A program made the position numbers and the translations under genes. DNA of 64,000 nucleotides, from assembly GCF_014201675.1 (NCBI RefSeq), contig NZ_JACHEZ010000003.1, forward strand, positions 62,001-126,000, written 5' to 3'. How positions within the stretch are numbered: position 1 is the stretch's first letter; the number at the start of each line of letters is the position of its first letter. Of this stretch, positions 18,329-30,265 are shown piece after piece. A model generated the notes under the pieces. That model made no database searches, had not been told where the DNA came from, and saw only the letters and a list, made by a program, of their open reading frames with translations. This stretch comes from Oceanithermus desulfurans (GTDB taxonomy: Bacteria; Deinococcota; Deinococci; Deinococcales; Marinithermaceae).

Positions 18329-21300
18329 TCAGAAACGCCACTCGACGCCGAGCCGCAGCTCGCCGGTGCGGAGCTTGAGGATCAGGTCGAGGTCGGGGCG
18401 GATCGCGTAGAGCATGGAGAAGCGCACCTGGGGCTCGAGCAGCTCGCCGCCGAGCTCGCTCTCCACCCGCAGGCGCAGCCCGTCGATGCGGTACTCGGCG
18501 CCGAGCACCTGGCGCCCGCCCAGGTCGAGGCTGTAGCTGACGAAGAGGTCGGGGCTCAGGTACTTACCGACGGTGAACTGGGTGGTGCTGACGTCGCCCC
18601 CGGCGAAGACGTCGGTCTGCACGGTGAAGACGTCCAGGCCCAGCGCCTTCGCCAGCTCGTACTCGAGCTGGGAGATGAGCAGGTTCTGGATCGCCAGCGA
18701 GGCCACGCCCTCGGCCACGGTCGACTCCCCGCCCAGCGCCAGCAGGCCGAGCAGTTCCTCCTGGGTGTAGGGCAGCAGCCGGCCCCCGGACTGGGCCCAG
18801 AGCCGGGGCTCGAGCACCAGCCGCGCGCGGCCGCCTTCGCGCACGAAGCGCCCCTCGCTCTCGAGGTAGAGGTCGATCTCTCCCTCGGCGCTGCGCAGCC
18901 GGGTGTGCGCCCGCAGGTAGATGTCGGGGTAGAGGCCGGCCACGGGGCTGAAGCGCGCCCACGCCTGGTCGACGGTGAAGCGGTGGCGCCCCAGCAGGAA
19001 CTCGCCCCGCAGGCCCACCACCTCGCCGCTCAGGTAGGGGTCGGCGAGCTCGCCCCCGAGAAAGACCTCGCCCTCGGCCTCGCCCTGGGCCAGGGGTTCC
19101 TGGATGAGGAGGCCGCCCTTGCTGAAAAAGCGCACCCGGTCGAAACGCAGCGGGTAGCGGTAGCGCTTTTCCTTGAAGGCGACCTCGCGCTTGCCCTCGG
19201 GGCGGGAGAGGACGGCCCGCACCACCTCGGTCTCGCCGCTCAGGGTGAAGCCGCCGTCCGCGTAGGTGAGCAGGAGATCGGGGCGGACGGTTCCCGACTG
19301 CAGGTAGTACTCGGGGTAGGTCACCGGCAGCTCGCCGGTGAGCCGCAGCACCAGCGGCCGCAGGCGCCCTTCGAGCCGCGCGCTCGGGGTGCGCAGGTCC
19401 AGCTCGGTCCCGGGCAGCTTCAGGGTGCCGCGCACCCCTTCGACCTTGCCGATCAGGGGGAGCTCGGCCGAACCTTCGATCTGCAGCGAAAGCGCGTCGG
19501 CCCTGCCCTGCCCCGAAACGGTCCAGCGGCCGCTGTAAGGCCGGGCCAACGTGCCCGCTCCCCCCACGCGCAGCCGCTCGCCCTCGCGCTCGATGCGCAG
19601 CCAGTCGAAGCGGCCGTCGACCGCGGCGACCCCGACGTCGAAGTCCTCGGCCTCCAGCCAGGCCGACGCCCCCAGCGCCCGCAGCTTGAGGCTGCCGGCC
19701 GCCCGGGGACGGTAGGGACGCCACTGCGGCACCACGCCGAGGATTGGGGTCAGCACGGTGTCCTTGACCTCGACGGTCAGGTCCGCGTCGTCGGGGCCCC
19801 AATAGCCCCCCCCGTGGATGCGGCCGTCCCCGCTCAGGTCGAGGGCGTCGATGTAGAGCGTGCGGTGCTCGTAGCGCAGCGCCGCCTCCCCGCGCAGGCG
19901 CTTGCCCTCCCCCGCGAAGTCGAGCCGTTCCCCCACGAGCACGCCGTAGCCGGAACGGGGGTCGTCGAGGGGGACGCTGGCTTTGACCGCGCCGGTCCAG
20001 TAGGCCGTCCCCGGCGGGGGGCCCGCCCAGGCGCCGGTGAGGAAGTGCAGCGGCAGCCGCACGAGCTCGCCGCGCAGGTCCAGCCGCTCCCCCTCGAGGC
20101 GGGTCTCGATCCGGCTCTGCCCCAGGGTCAGCTCCAGCGTCTTGAGCCGGTCGCTCCAGTAAAGCGCCGTCTCCATGGGGTAGGTCTCCCCGGCCACGGT
20201 GAGCCCCTCGCTCACCAGGCGACCGGCCCAGAGGCCGCGGGTGTAGCTGAGCGTCGCGTCCACCCGCCCCGAGGCGTAGGGCAGCCGGTTCAGCACCTTG
20301 GGCAGGCGTTCGATCCGCATGCCCTGGATCACGAAGGCGGCGCTCTCCACCTGCGGCCGCCAGCGCTCCGCGTCGGCCCGCAGGTTGAACGACATCCGCC
20401 CCGCGTCGCCCGCGAGCTCGCCCACCAAAGCGGCCCCGCCCGCGGCCCCGGTCCAGTCGAGGTCCAGACCCGCGTCCAGCGGGGGCACCGGCCACTGCGC
20501 CAGGTGCAGCCTCCCCCGCCAGCCGTCGCGGTAGCGGACGGTGCCGCCGCCCCAGGGGGTGTCCAGTTCCAGCTTCGCGCTTCGCAGGTCGCCCGTGGCG
20601 TCCAGGCGGGCCTCGCCGCCGCGGTAGCGCGCCGTCCAGGCGCCGTCGAGCCCCACGCGCGCCTCCAGGCGGCCCGGTCCCCACGGCAGCCAGTCGCTGG
20701 GCGGGTGCAGCCAGCTGAGCTCGAGGGCCCGATTGCGGCCGCGAACGATCACCTCGCCCGGGAGCGACCGGTTCAGGATCAGGGTGCCGGTGAGCCCGAC
20801 CGCGCCGGGCCGGTAGCCCAGCCAGCCCTCGCCGATCCCCTCCGGACGCAGCCGGGCCCGCCCGTCCGCGAGGTTCACCTCGGCCGCGAGCGCGCCGCCG
20901 CCGAGTGGGTAGCGCAGCCTCAGGCTTCCGCCGTCGCCCGTCAGCGTCCAGCCGTCCAGGTGCACCACGCCCGCGGCGGTGCGCCGGGCCAGGTCGAGCT
21001 CTAGCCCGCCCAGCCGCAGCTCCGGGTAGGCGAGCCGCACCGCCTCGCCCCGCCACACCCCCTCGAGCCGGGGCCAGGCGCCCGCGCCGTCGGCGGTCAG
21101 CTCGCCGTCCGGAACGCGAAGCCGCCCGGACCAGCGCCCCTCCGTCCGCGCGACCCGCCCCTGGGCCCACCCCGCCACGTCGAGCCGCGCCTCGGCGCCC
21201 AACCTGCCGCTGAGGCGCAGTCCCAGGGCGCGCAGGTCCAGCTCGGGCGCGCGCCAACCGCCGCGCACCTGCCCGCTCCAGCTTACGCCGGCGAGGCGGA

Positions 21301-24300
21301 AACCCTCCAGGTCGATTTCGGGGCCCGCGGCCTTCAGGAGGGCGCGCAAACCTTCCGTTCGCAACGCCAGCGCGCCCGCGCGACCCTCGAGTTCGAAGGC
21401 GTGCCCCAACACCCGCCACTGCCCCAGCGCCCAGGCGTCGCCGGGCCAGCGCCCCGCGGCGTCCAGGTTGCCCAGGGGTTCGGGCAGGGGCCCCGAATAG
21501 GCCCACGACAGCGACCAGGGACGCAGTGAAAGCCGGCCGGCCAGCGGCCCCAGCGGCCCCGTGCCCTTAAGGCGGAACCGCGACCCCTCACCGATCGCCA
21601 GCACCCCGCCCCAGCGGGCGCTCTCGAGCCGCAGCCGCCCCACCCAGCCCTCCCCCACCTGCAACAGGTCGGACGACAGCGCCACGCCGCCGCCTTCGAG
21701 GCGACCCTCGAGGCGGCCGGGGTTCCAGCCGAGCTCGAGCTTCCCCGCGTACGCGCCGTACCCCTCCAGCCGCGCTGCGGCCTCGGCGGCGTCGAGCCGC
21801 CCCCGAACCCCGCCGTCCGCGAGCGCCAGGTCCAGGTCGAACCCCCCGGTCCAGCGCCCCTCGCGGTAGCGCACCTCGCCGGCGACGCGCGGCCGCGGCA
21901 GGTCGAGGGCGACGACCGCCCCCTCGCGCCCCCAACCGGCGTCGAGGGTGCCCTCGAGCAGGCGGCCGGAGAGCCGCGCCTCCCCGGTGTGGGGCGTCCA
22001 CGATCCGCTCAGGTCGAGCCAGGGCCCCACGAAGCGCAGGGGCAAGACCAGCGCCCCCGGCGCCCCCGAGGCGGCGGCGTAGGCGCGTACGGGGAGGCCC
22101 AGGAAAGGGTTCAGGTCCAGACCCTCGACGGCCACCTGTGCCCGCTCGGAGGTGAGGTCGACGCACAGGTCGGGACCGCGCGCCGAAAAGCTCCAGCCTC
22201 CGTCGTAGTCGAACCTCGAGACGATGCGCGCCCCGCCGTCGCCCGCGACCACCAGGTCGGCCCGCAGCCGCGGCGCGAGGACCCCGCCGCCGGCCGCGGC
22301 GGACAGCTCCCAGGACGCCCGGCCCAAACGCCCCGAACCCGTCGCGCTCAGGTCGAGCCGGCCGGCGGCGGTGACGGCGCCGCCGGCGCGGACGCCGAAC
22401 CCCGCACCGTCGAGGAGGAGCCGGTCGCCCTCACCGGTCAGGCTCAGGTAGGCCCCGGGGTAGGTCCAGTCGGCCGAACCCGAGAACGCGCCTTCTTGGT
22501 AGCGCAGGCGCGCGTGCAGCCGGCCGGCGCTCTGGCGCAGGTCGCCCAGCCCGGCCGCGCCCTCCAAACGCCACGACGCCAGGCGCCCGCCGGAACCGGC
22601 CAGCTCGAGCTGCAGCGGCGCCGCCCAGAAGACGCGCCAGTCCAGCCCCTCGCCCTCGGCCGAGAGCGGGCCCGCCTGGGGTACGCCACGGTAGACCACG
22701 GCGTACCCCGAACCGTTCCACTTCGTCCCCTGACCGGAAAACGCCAGCAGGGCGTCGGCCGTCACGGTCGCGTACCGCAGGCGGCCACGGTAGCGCCCGT
22801 TGCGGGTGTCGAGCCGCAGCGCGCCGCTCAACGGCCCGCCGAGCTGCAGCTGGGCGACGCCGGCGTTCCAGTCTCCTTCGAGGGTCCAGCCCCCGGCGCC
22901 GGCGCGCAGATGCACCCCCGCGGCGTCGGCGGTCACGCCGAGCTGCACCCCGGCGGCGGTGTAGTCGAGCACGCCCCTTGCCGCGGGTCGCAGCGCCAAC
23001 CGCCCCTGCACCAGCCCCAGCCCCGCCAGGGCGGCGTCGGGACCCGTGGTCAGGCGCAGCCCGGCGCGGCGTTCCGGGTCATAGAGCGAGAAGGCCCAGT
23101 TCGCACCCGCGGGCCGCAGCAGCAACCCCAGACGAACGCCGGCCGCGTTGAGCGTCCCCGCCAGGCTGCCGCCGCGCCCCTCCAGATCCAGGGTTCCGGC
23201 CAGCCGGCCTGCGAGGTCCACGCCCAGCGCCCGCCCCAGCGGCGCCAGCTCCCATCCCTCGACGCGGAGGCGTCCCTGCTCGAGCCGGGCCGCGCCCCGC
23301 GGGGCGCGCAGCTGTGCGCTCCAGCCGCCGTCGTGCTGCAGCGCCGCCTGGACCCGGTAGTCCTGCACCTCCAGGGCGAAGCTCCCGTCGAACCGCGCCC
23401 CCTCGCCCTGGAAGCGCCCCTCCAGCCGGAGAGGGCGGCCCGCCAGGCGCTCGCGCCAGTCCACCGCTCCGCGGTAGCGCAGCCCTTCGCCCTGGAGGCG
23501 TACGGGCCCGGCCAAACTCCAGACCCGCCGCGCCAGCGAGGCGCTGAACGTCCAGGCCTGCTCGGGCAGCCCCGGCCAGCGCCACACCCCCTCCCCCACG
23601 GCCTCCAAGCCGGACCATGGCCCCTCGACCACCAGTTCGCCGGCCAGGTAGGGGGCGTCGAGCACCGTCCGCGCGAAAAGTTTGGACGCGTTCAGGTAGC
23701 CCGAGCTCCGGTACCCCGGACCCGAGCCCTCGAGCTGCAGGGTTCCGAAACCGTGCGCCCGCCAGCGGCCCAAGGGCCCCTGGAAGGTCAGGTCCCCCGA
23801 CCAGCCCTGGTCGTAGGCCAGGCGGCCGTCCCACACCCCCGAAAGCCCCAAGGCGTCGCTGGTGAAGCTTCGGGCCTCGAGCCGGCCCGCAAGCCCCGAC
23901 CCCGCGAAACGGAGCCGGCCCTGCTGGAGGGCGCCCTCCCAGCGCAGCTCGCGCCCCCGCCCCTGCAACGCCACGAACCCGTCCAGCTGCGTGAGCCCGG
24001 CCCGGACGTCGTAGCTCAGCGCCGGCAGGTCGGCCCGCCCGCCCAGCTCGAGCGCCCCCAGCCGCGGAAGCTCTAGCCGCCCCGCCAGCACCAGCGCCGA
24101 CCAGGGGCCGCGGGCGCTCGCCTGCCCCCACGGGGTCGCGAGGGTGAGCGAACCCGAGCGCAGGTCGCCCTTGGCGTACAGGCTCCCCTGGTAGCCGTAA
24201 CCCGTCCAGGGGAGCGCCAGGCTGAAGGGCAGCGCTCCCGCCAGCTCGACGCGCCCGGCGCTGACGCGCAGCCGCGTACCGCGCAGCTCCACGGGCAGGG

Positions 24301-26389
24301 CCTCGAAGCGGACGTCGCCCAGCGCAGGCAGCCGCAGCACGCCGTCGAGCCGGGGCTCCGGCCAGAGCGAACCCTCGGCCTGCAGGTAGCCGCGCCAGAC
24401 CGAGTCGAGGGCCTCCCCCCGCCCCCGTAGCCGCACCTCCTCCCTGGGCGAGGTGACGCGGGCCTCGCCGCTCCAGCGCCCCGCTTCGAGGGCCAGCGCG
24501 CCCTCGTAGCGCAGGAGCTCCCCCAGCCGCAGCCGGCCGTCGAGCCGGTAGACACCCGGGGCGATCCGGAAGCGGGCCTCGTCCAGGGTTCCGCGCACGC
24601 CGGCGGCGTCGGCCGTGCCGGCGATGGGCACCTCGCCGATCGGCGTATCGGCTAGGCCATGAAAGCGCAGCGACGGCCCCTCGAGCTCGGAGGACAGGGA
24701 AAGGTAGCGGCCTTGCAGCGACGAGGTGCCACGCCACCCCGCCTCGGGCGACCAGACCACTGCGCCGCTCAGCTTGAGCCCACCCAGGACGTCGATGGGC
24801 AGATCGTCGATTTGGGCCTGGAACCGGCCGTCGGCCCAAAGCCCGGCGCCGTAACCGCCGGCGGTAACCCGCCAGCGCGCCCCCTCCTGCACCACCTCGA
24901 GCGGCAGCTCCAGGTAGGGCGAGCGGTAGGCCAGCTCGGCGCTGAAAGCTCCGCGCCAGCGACCGCGCCCCTCCAGTCGGCCCACGACCACGGGGACCGG
25001 ATCGAGTGTCAGGCTCAGATCGTCCCAGCGCCCCGCCAGGGCGAGCGGCCCCAGCCGACCCAACACCTCCATGCCGTCCCCCTCGAGCCCGCCCGATAGG
25101 TCGAGGGGGGCTTTGGCCAGCGGCAGCCGCACCCCCGGGCTCTCGGCCCGCAGCCGCCAGCGCGTGGCCTCGCCCGAAAACACCACCTGCGCCGCGCCGT
25201 CGAGCGGCCGCGGCCAGACCAGCCGGCCCTGACCCCGGTAGCGCAGCCCCTCCCCGCTCAGCTCGATGCGGCTGCCCTTGTCGTCGGTCACCTCGGCGGC
25301 GTAGCCGCCGTCCTGCCAGTCGAAGACGCTGCGCCAGTCGCGCTCGAGGAAGCGGCCCGCGGTCTCGGCGTGCAGGGTAAAGCCGTCCGCGTAGCTGAAG
25401 CGCCCGTCGTAGGTGACGGGGCGGTCGAGGAAACGCCCTTCGCCCTGGAAACGGCCCTCAAGGTGAAGCTTTTCCCAACCGCTGCCTTCGATGACGAGCG
25501 GACCTTCTCCGGTAGCCGGCAGGTTGACCTTCCACAGCTGCAACAGCGCCTCCAGCCGCGGACGGCCCTCGGCCTTGAACCGGTAGTTGCGGGCGGGGAC
25601 GTCCACGACGCCGGTGGCGCGGACGGGTCCGTCCAGGCTCCGGCCCTGCAGCTCGGAGGAGATCACGTGGTCCCGGTAGCGCAGCCGCCCCGACACCTCG
25701 CGCACCGGGAAGCCGGCGAGCGTCACCCCGGCGTCGCGGACCGCGGCCTCTCCTACCCAGTGCCCCTTCTCGTAGGCGAAGCGTCCCTCGATCCGGCCGT
25801 ACTGTCCGCCCCGCCACCAGAAGCGACTCAGCCCCAGGTCGCCCGCGAAGCTCGTCGACCATTCGCCGTTCGGGCGCAGCGTCAGCTCGCCCGCCAGCGC
25901 GCCGTCGGCCGTCTCCACCTGCCAGGCGAACCGGGGCAGCGCACCCGACAGCTCGGCGCGGTACGACGGCAGCGCGAAGCGCGGCCAGGCGGCGCTCTCG
26001 AGCCGTACGTCCTCGAGGACGAGCCGGGTGAGCACCGGCTGCAAGCCGCCGGTGCCCCCTGTGCCCCCCAGCGCGGGAAGCGCGCCCGGATTCAGGCGCA
26101 CGGTCCCGTCCTTGAGTTCGACCGCGAGCGGGAACTGACCGCTCAGCGCCGCGAAGAGGTTGTAGCCGAGGCGCAACTCGCCCACGCGCGCGTCCAGGCC
26201 CGGGGCCTTGATCCGCACCTTCTCGAAGCGCAGGCCGGTGAGCGCGTACCCGCTGACCCGGCCCCACTCCGCCTGAAAGGGCTGGTCCCGGAGCGCCTGC
26301 TCGAGCCCCCACTGGATCAGGGGCGGAAAACCCGGCAGCGCCGCGAGCACCGCCAGGAGCAAAAAGAGCCAGCGCTTCCTGAACCGCAC
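18329..26389 (-). CDS. tamB: Very large TamB/AsmA-like envelope protein
   Basis: 2686 residues. An N-terminal membrane anchor (about residues 5-24: FRKRWLFLLLAVLAALPGF) is followed by an AsmA-like start and more than 2000 residues of repetitive beta-strand sequence rich in G, R and L of the LxGxxxxxGR type. The C-terminal TamB (DUF490) domain ends in VEWRF, a terminal aromatic residue as in outer-membrane-targeted proteins. TamB-like proteins form a hydrophobic groove bridging inner and outer membranes, with roles in lipid transport or outer-membrane protein assembly. It is about twice the length of E. coli TamB (1259). GTG start with TACGAT six bases upstream. No BamA/TamA-type barrel gene is next to it. 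Confidence 0.85.
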   Translation of the reverse strand: MRFRKRWLFLLLAVLAALPGFPPLIQWGLEQALRDQPFQAEWGRVSGYALTGLRFEKVRIKAPGLDARVGELRLGYNLFAALSGQFPLAVELKDGTVRLNPGALPALGGTGGTGGLQPVLTRLVLEDVRLESAAWPRFALPSYRAELSGALPRFAWQVETADGALAGELTLRPNGEWSTSFAGDLGLSRFWWRGGQYGRIEGRFAYEKGHWVGEAAVRDAGVTLAGFPVREVSGRLRYRDHVISSELQGRSLDGPVRATGVVDVPARNYRFKAEGRPRLEALLQLWKVNLPATGEGPLVIEGSGWEKLHLEGRFQGEGRFLDRPVTYDGRFSYADGFTLHAETAGRFLERDWRSVFDWQDGGYAAEVTDDKGSRIELSGEGLRYRGQGRLVWPRPLDGAAQVVFSGEATRWRLRAESPGVRLPLAKAPLDLSGGLEGDGMEVLGRLGPLALAGRWDDLSLTLDPVPVVVGRLEGRGRWRGAFSAELAYRSPYLELPLEVVQEGARWRVTAGGYGAGLWADGRFQAQIDDLPIDVLGGLKLSGAVVWSPEAGWRGTSSLQGRYLSLSSELEGPSLRFHGLADTPIGEVPIAGTADAAGVRGTLDEARFRIAPGVYRLDGRLRLGELLRYEGALALEAGRWSGEARVTSPREEVRLRGRGEALDSVWRGYLQAEGSLWPEPRLDGVLRLPALGDVRFEALPVELRGTRLRVSAGRVELAGALPFSLALPWTGYGYQGSLYAKGDLRSGSLTLATPWGQASARGPWSALVLAGRLELPRLGALELGGRADLPALSYDVRAGLTQLDGFVALQGRGRELRWEGALQQGRLRFAGSGLAGRLEARSFTSDALGLSGVWDGRLAYDQGWSGDLTFQGPLGRWRAHGFGTLQLEGSGPGYRSSGYLNASKLFARTVLDAPYLAGELVVEGPWSGLEAVGEGVWRWPGLPEQAWTFSASLARRVWSLAGPVRLQGEGLRYRGAVDWRERLAGRPLRLEGRFQGEGARFDGSFALEVQDYRVQAALQHDGGWSAQLRAPRGAARLEQGRLRVEGWELAPLGRALGVDLAGRLAGTLDLEGRGGSLAGTLNAAGVRLGLLLRPAGANWAFSLYDPERRAGLRLTTGPDAALAGLGLVQGRLALRPAARGVLDYTAAGVQLGVTADAAGVHLRAGAGGWTLEGDWNAGVAQLQLGGPLSGALRLDTRNGRYRGRLRYATVTADALLAFSGQGTKWNGSGYAVVYRGVPQAGPLSAEGEGLDWRVFWAAPLQLELAGSGGRLASWRLEGAAGLGDLRQSAGRLHARLRYQEGAFSGSADWTYPGAYLSLTGEGDRLLLDGAGFGVRAGGAVTAAGRLDLSATGSGRLGRASWELSAAAGGGVLAPRLRADLVVAGDGGARIVSRFDYDGGWSFSARGPDLCVDLTSERAQVAVEGLDLNPFLGLPVRAYAAASGAPGALVLPLRFVGPWLDLSGSWTPHTGEARLSGRLLEGTLDAGWGREGAVVALDLPRPRVAGEVRYREGRWTGGFDLDLALADGGVRGRLDAAEAAARLEGYGAYAGKLELGWNPGRLEGRLEGGGVALSSDLLQVGEGWVGRLRLESARWGGVLAIGEGSRFRLKGTGPLGPLAGRLSLRPWSLSWAYSGPLPEPLGNLDAAGRWPGDAWALGQWRVLGHAFELEGRAGALALRTEGLRALLKAAGPEIDLEGFRLAGVSWSGQVRGGWRAPELDLRALGLRLSGRLGAEARLDVAGWAQGRVARTEGRWSGRLRVPDGELTADGAGAWPRLEGVWRGEAVRLAYPELRLGGLELDLARRTAAGVVHLDGWTLTGDGGSLRLRYPLGGGALAAEVNLADGRARLRPEGIGEGWLGYRPGAVGLTGTLILNRSLPGEVIVRGRNRALELSWLHPPSDWLPWGPGRLEARVGLDGAWTARYRGGEARLDATGDLRSAKLELDTPWGGGTVRYRDGWRGRLHLAQWPVPPLDAGLDLDWTGAAGGAALVGELAGDAGRMSFNLRADAERWRPQVESAAFVIQGMRIERLPKVLNRLPYASGRVDATLSYTRGLWAGRLVSEGLTVAGETYPMETALYWSDRLKTLELTLGQSRIETRLEGERLDLRGELVRLPLHFLTGAWAGPPPGTAYWTGAVKASVPLDDPRSGYGVLVGERLDFAGEGKRLRGEAALRYEHRTLYIDALDLSGDGRIHGGGYWGPDDADLTVEVKDTVLTPILGVVPQWRPYRPRAAGSLKLRALGASAWLEAEDFDVGVAAVDGRFDWLRIEREGERLRVGGAGTLARPYSGRWTVSGQGRADALSLQIEGSAELPLIGKVEGVRGTLKLPGTELDLRTPSARLEGRLRPLVLRLTGELPVTYPEYYLQSGTVRPDLLLTYADGGFTLSGETEVVRAVLSRPEGKREVAFKEKRYRYPLRFDRVRFFSKGGLLIQEPLAQGEAEGEVFLGGELADPYLSGEVVGLRGEFLLGRHRFTVDQAWARFSPVAGLYPDIYLRAHTRLRSAEGEIDLYLESEGRFVREGGRARLVLEPRLWAQSGGRLLPYTQEELLGLLALGGESTVAEGVASLAIQNLLISQLEYELAKALGLDVFTVQTDVFAGGDVSTTQFTVGKYLSPDLFVSYSLDLGGRQVLGAEYRIDGLRLRVESELGGELLEPQVRFSMLYAIRPDLDLILKLRTGELRLGVEWRF

Positions 26390-26395
26390 GTTCCT

Positions 26396-26401
26396 ATCGT
26401 A
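26396..26401 (-). promoter_or_regulatory. -10 box of a leaderless promoter for tamB
   Basis: On the minus strand TACGAT, AGGAAC, then GTG at 26389. AGGA could alternatively act as a short ribosome-binding site. Confidence 0.45.
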
Positions 26402-26436
26402 TCCGGCGGTGGCTGGGATAGATGAAGGTTTTCACG

Positions 26437-26442
26437 TAATCT
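26437..26442 (+). promoter_or_regulatory. -10 box of a leaderless promoter for acyP
   Basis: TAATCT followed by AGGGCC and ATG at 26449, the same spacer word as at 3248 and 54392. Confidence 0.6.
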
Positions 26443-26448
26443 AGGGCC

Positions 26449-26718
26449 ATGAAGCGCCGCATCGTCGCCCTCGTTTCCGGCCGGGTGCAGGGCGTGGGCT
26501 ACCGCGCCTTCGCCCGCAAGCACGCCGTGGAGCTGGGCCTGGCCGGCTACGCCGAGAACCTGCCCGACGGACGGGTGGAGGTCGTGGCCGAAGGCCCGGA
26601 GGACGCCCTCGAGCACTTCCTGCACTTCCTGCGCCAGGGGCCGCGGCTTTCGCGCGTCGAGAGCGTGGAGGTCCAGTGGAGCGATCCGGTGGGGCTCGAG
26701 GGGTTTCACGTGTATTGA
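26449..26718 (+). CDS. acyP: Acylphosphatase
   Basis: 89-residue enzyme hydrolysing acyl phosphates. The signature [16 protein letters not shown] holds the phosphate-binding loop and catalytic Arg near residue 20. The second signature, [17 protein letters not shown], holds the catalytic Asn near residue 38. It matches the family's normal size and ends at GFHVY. It is divergent from tamB with 59 bases between the starts. Confidence 0.93.
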   Translation: MKRRIVALVSGRVQGVGYRAFARKHAVELGLAGYAENLPDGRVEVVAEGPEDALEHFLHFLRQGPRLSRVESVEVQWSDPVGLEGFHVY

Positions 26719-26785
26719 ACCGGTACGCGGTTCGTAGCGTGCAGGTAACGTGAACGGCCAACTACACCGCCAACGACCAAGAGCG

Positions 26786-26805
26786 CCCTCCCTTGGGGGA
26801 GGGTT
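26786..26805 (+). terminator. Hairpin that may terminate acyP
   Basis: CCCTCCC (26786-26792), TTGG, GGGAGGG (26797-26803), then only TT. It may equally be part of the repeat unit. Confidence 0.4.
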
Positions 26806-27245
26806 GGGGTGGGGGTTGTGGGCGCAGGCAGCATGAATTGCTCGTCCCATCCCACACCGTGCCCTACCCATCTTCCACTGCCTCCGTCATCCCCGACGAG
26901 GCGTACAGCGCTGAGATCGGGGATCTTAGCGTTGTTGCGGGTTACGCGTGCACCGACGCACCGCCGTCTCCGTGCTTCGGGCCGCCGACTCCATAACTGC
27001 GCGCATTGAGATTGCGGGCCTTTCCCGGCCTTGATCCGGGATCTCGCGGGCCGGTGGCTAACCCTCCAGGGTGTCGGGGAAAGGGGGCGCGTGGTAAATG
27101 TTCGAAGGCTCGTTGAGCAGTACGCCGTGTTCGCATCGTCGTCCCAATACGAACGCACGCGACCTAGCGCTTACGTTTCTTGGAATGCCCAAGGCTACTC
27201 CCGCATGAACCCGCACATTCTCCTCCTGCATCCCACCAGCAAGAA

Positions 27246-27265
27246 CCCGCCCCTTGCGGGGCGGG
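27246..27265 (-). terminator. Terminator of the fadN-fadA-fadE operon
   Basis: CCCGCCCC (27246-27253), loop TTGC, GGGGCGGG (27258-27265), 25 bases after the fadE stop. On the minus strand it is followed by TTCTTG. Confidence 0.6.
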
Positions 27266-27289
27266 CGGGCACATGGAAGAACGTCGGCG

Positions 27290-29038
<1,749 letters not shown>

Positions 29039-29054
29039 CGTTACGACCTCCTCG

Positions 29055-30251
<1,197 letters not shown>

Positions 30252-30265
30252 CGTCGTCTCCTCCT

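Larger units (their letters stand above)
26719..27289. repeat. Gene-free stretch with decayed palindromic repeat units
   Basis: About 570 bases between acyP and fadE with no credible gene. It holds several inverted repeats: CCCTCCC-TTGG-GGGAGGG at 26786-26803 followed by TTGGGGTGGGGGT; ATCCCCGA...TCGGGGAT at 26889-26896/26917-26924; CCCGG...CCGGG at 27024-27028/27036-27040; and the fadE terminator at 27246-27265. The first resembles a palindromic unit recurring between genes in many bacteria. Reading frames here look like frame-translated repeats (proline- and glycine-rich, no conserved core) and were not called. Confidence 0.5.

Noticed and set aside
18905-24076. Several long plus-strand frames antisense to tamB
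   Set aside because: Low-complexity shadow translations; the minus-strand frame is continuous for 2686 codons with a consistent beta-repeat pattern.
26706-27158. 150-codon minus-strand frame in the repeat region
   Set aside because: The proline/threonine-rich stretch comes from translation of the palindromic repeat, and no conserved domain is seen.
26786-27265. CRISPR array
   Set aside because: The palindromes differ from each other and are not regularly spaced.
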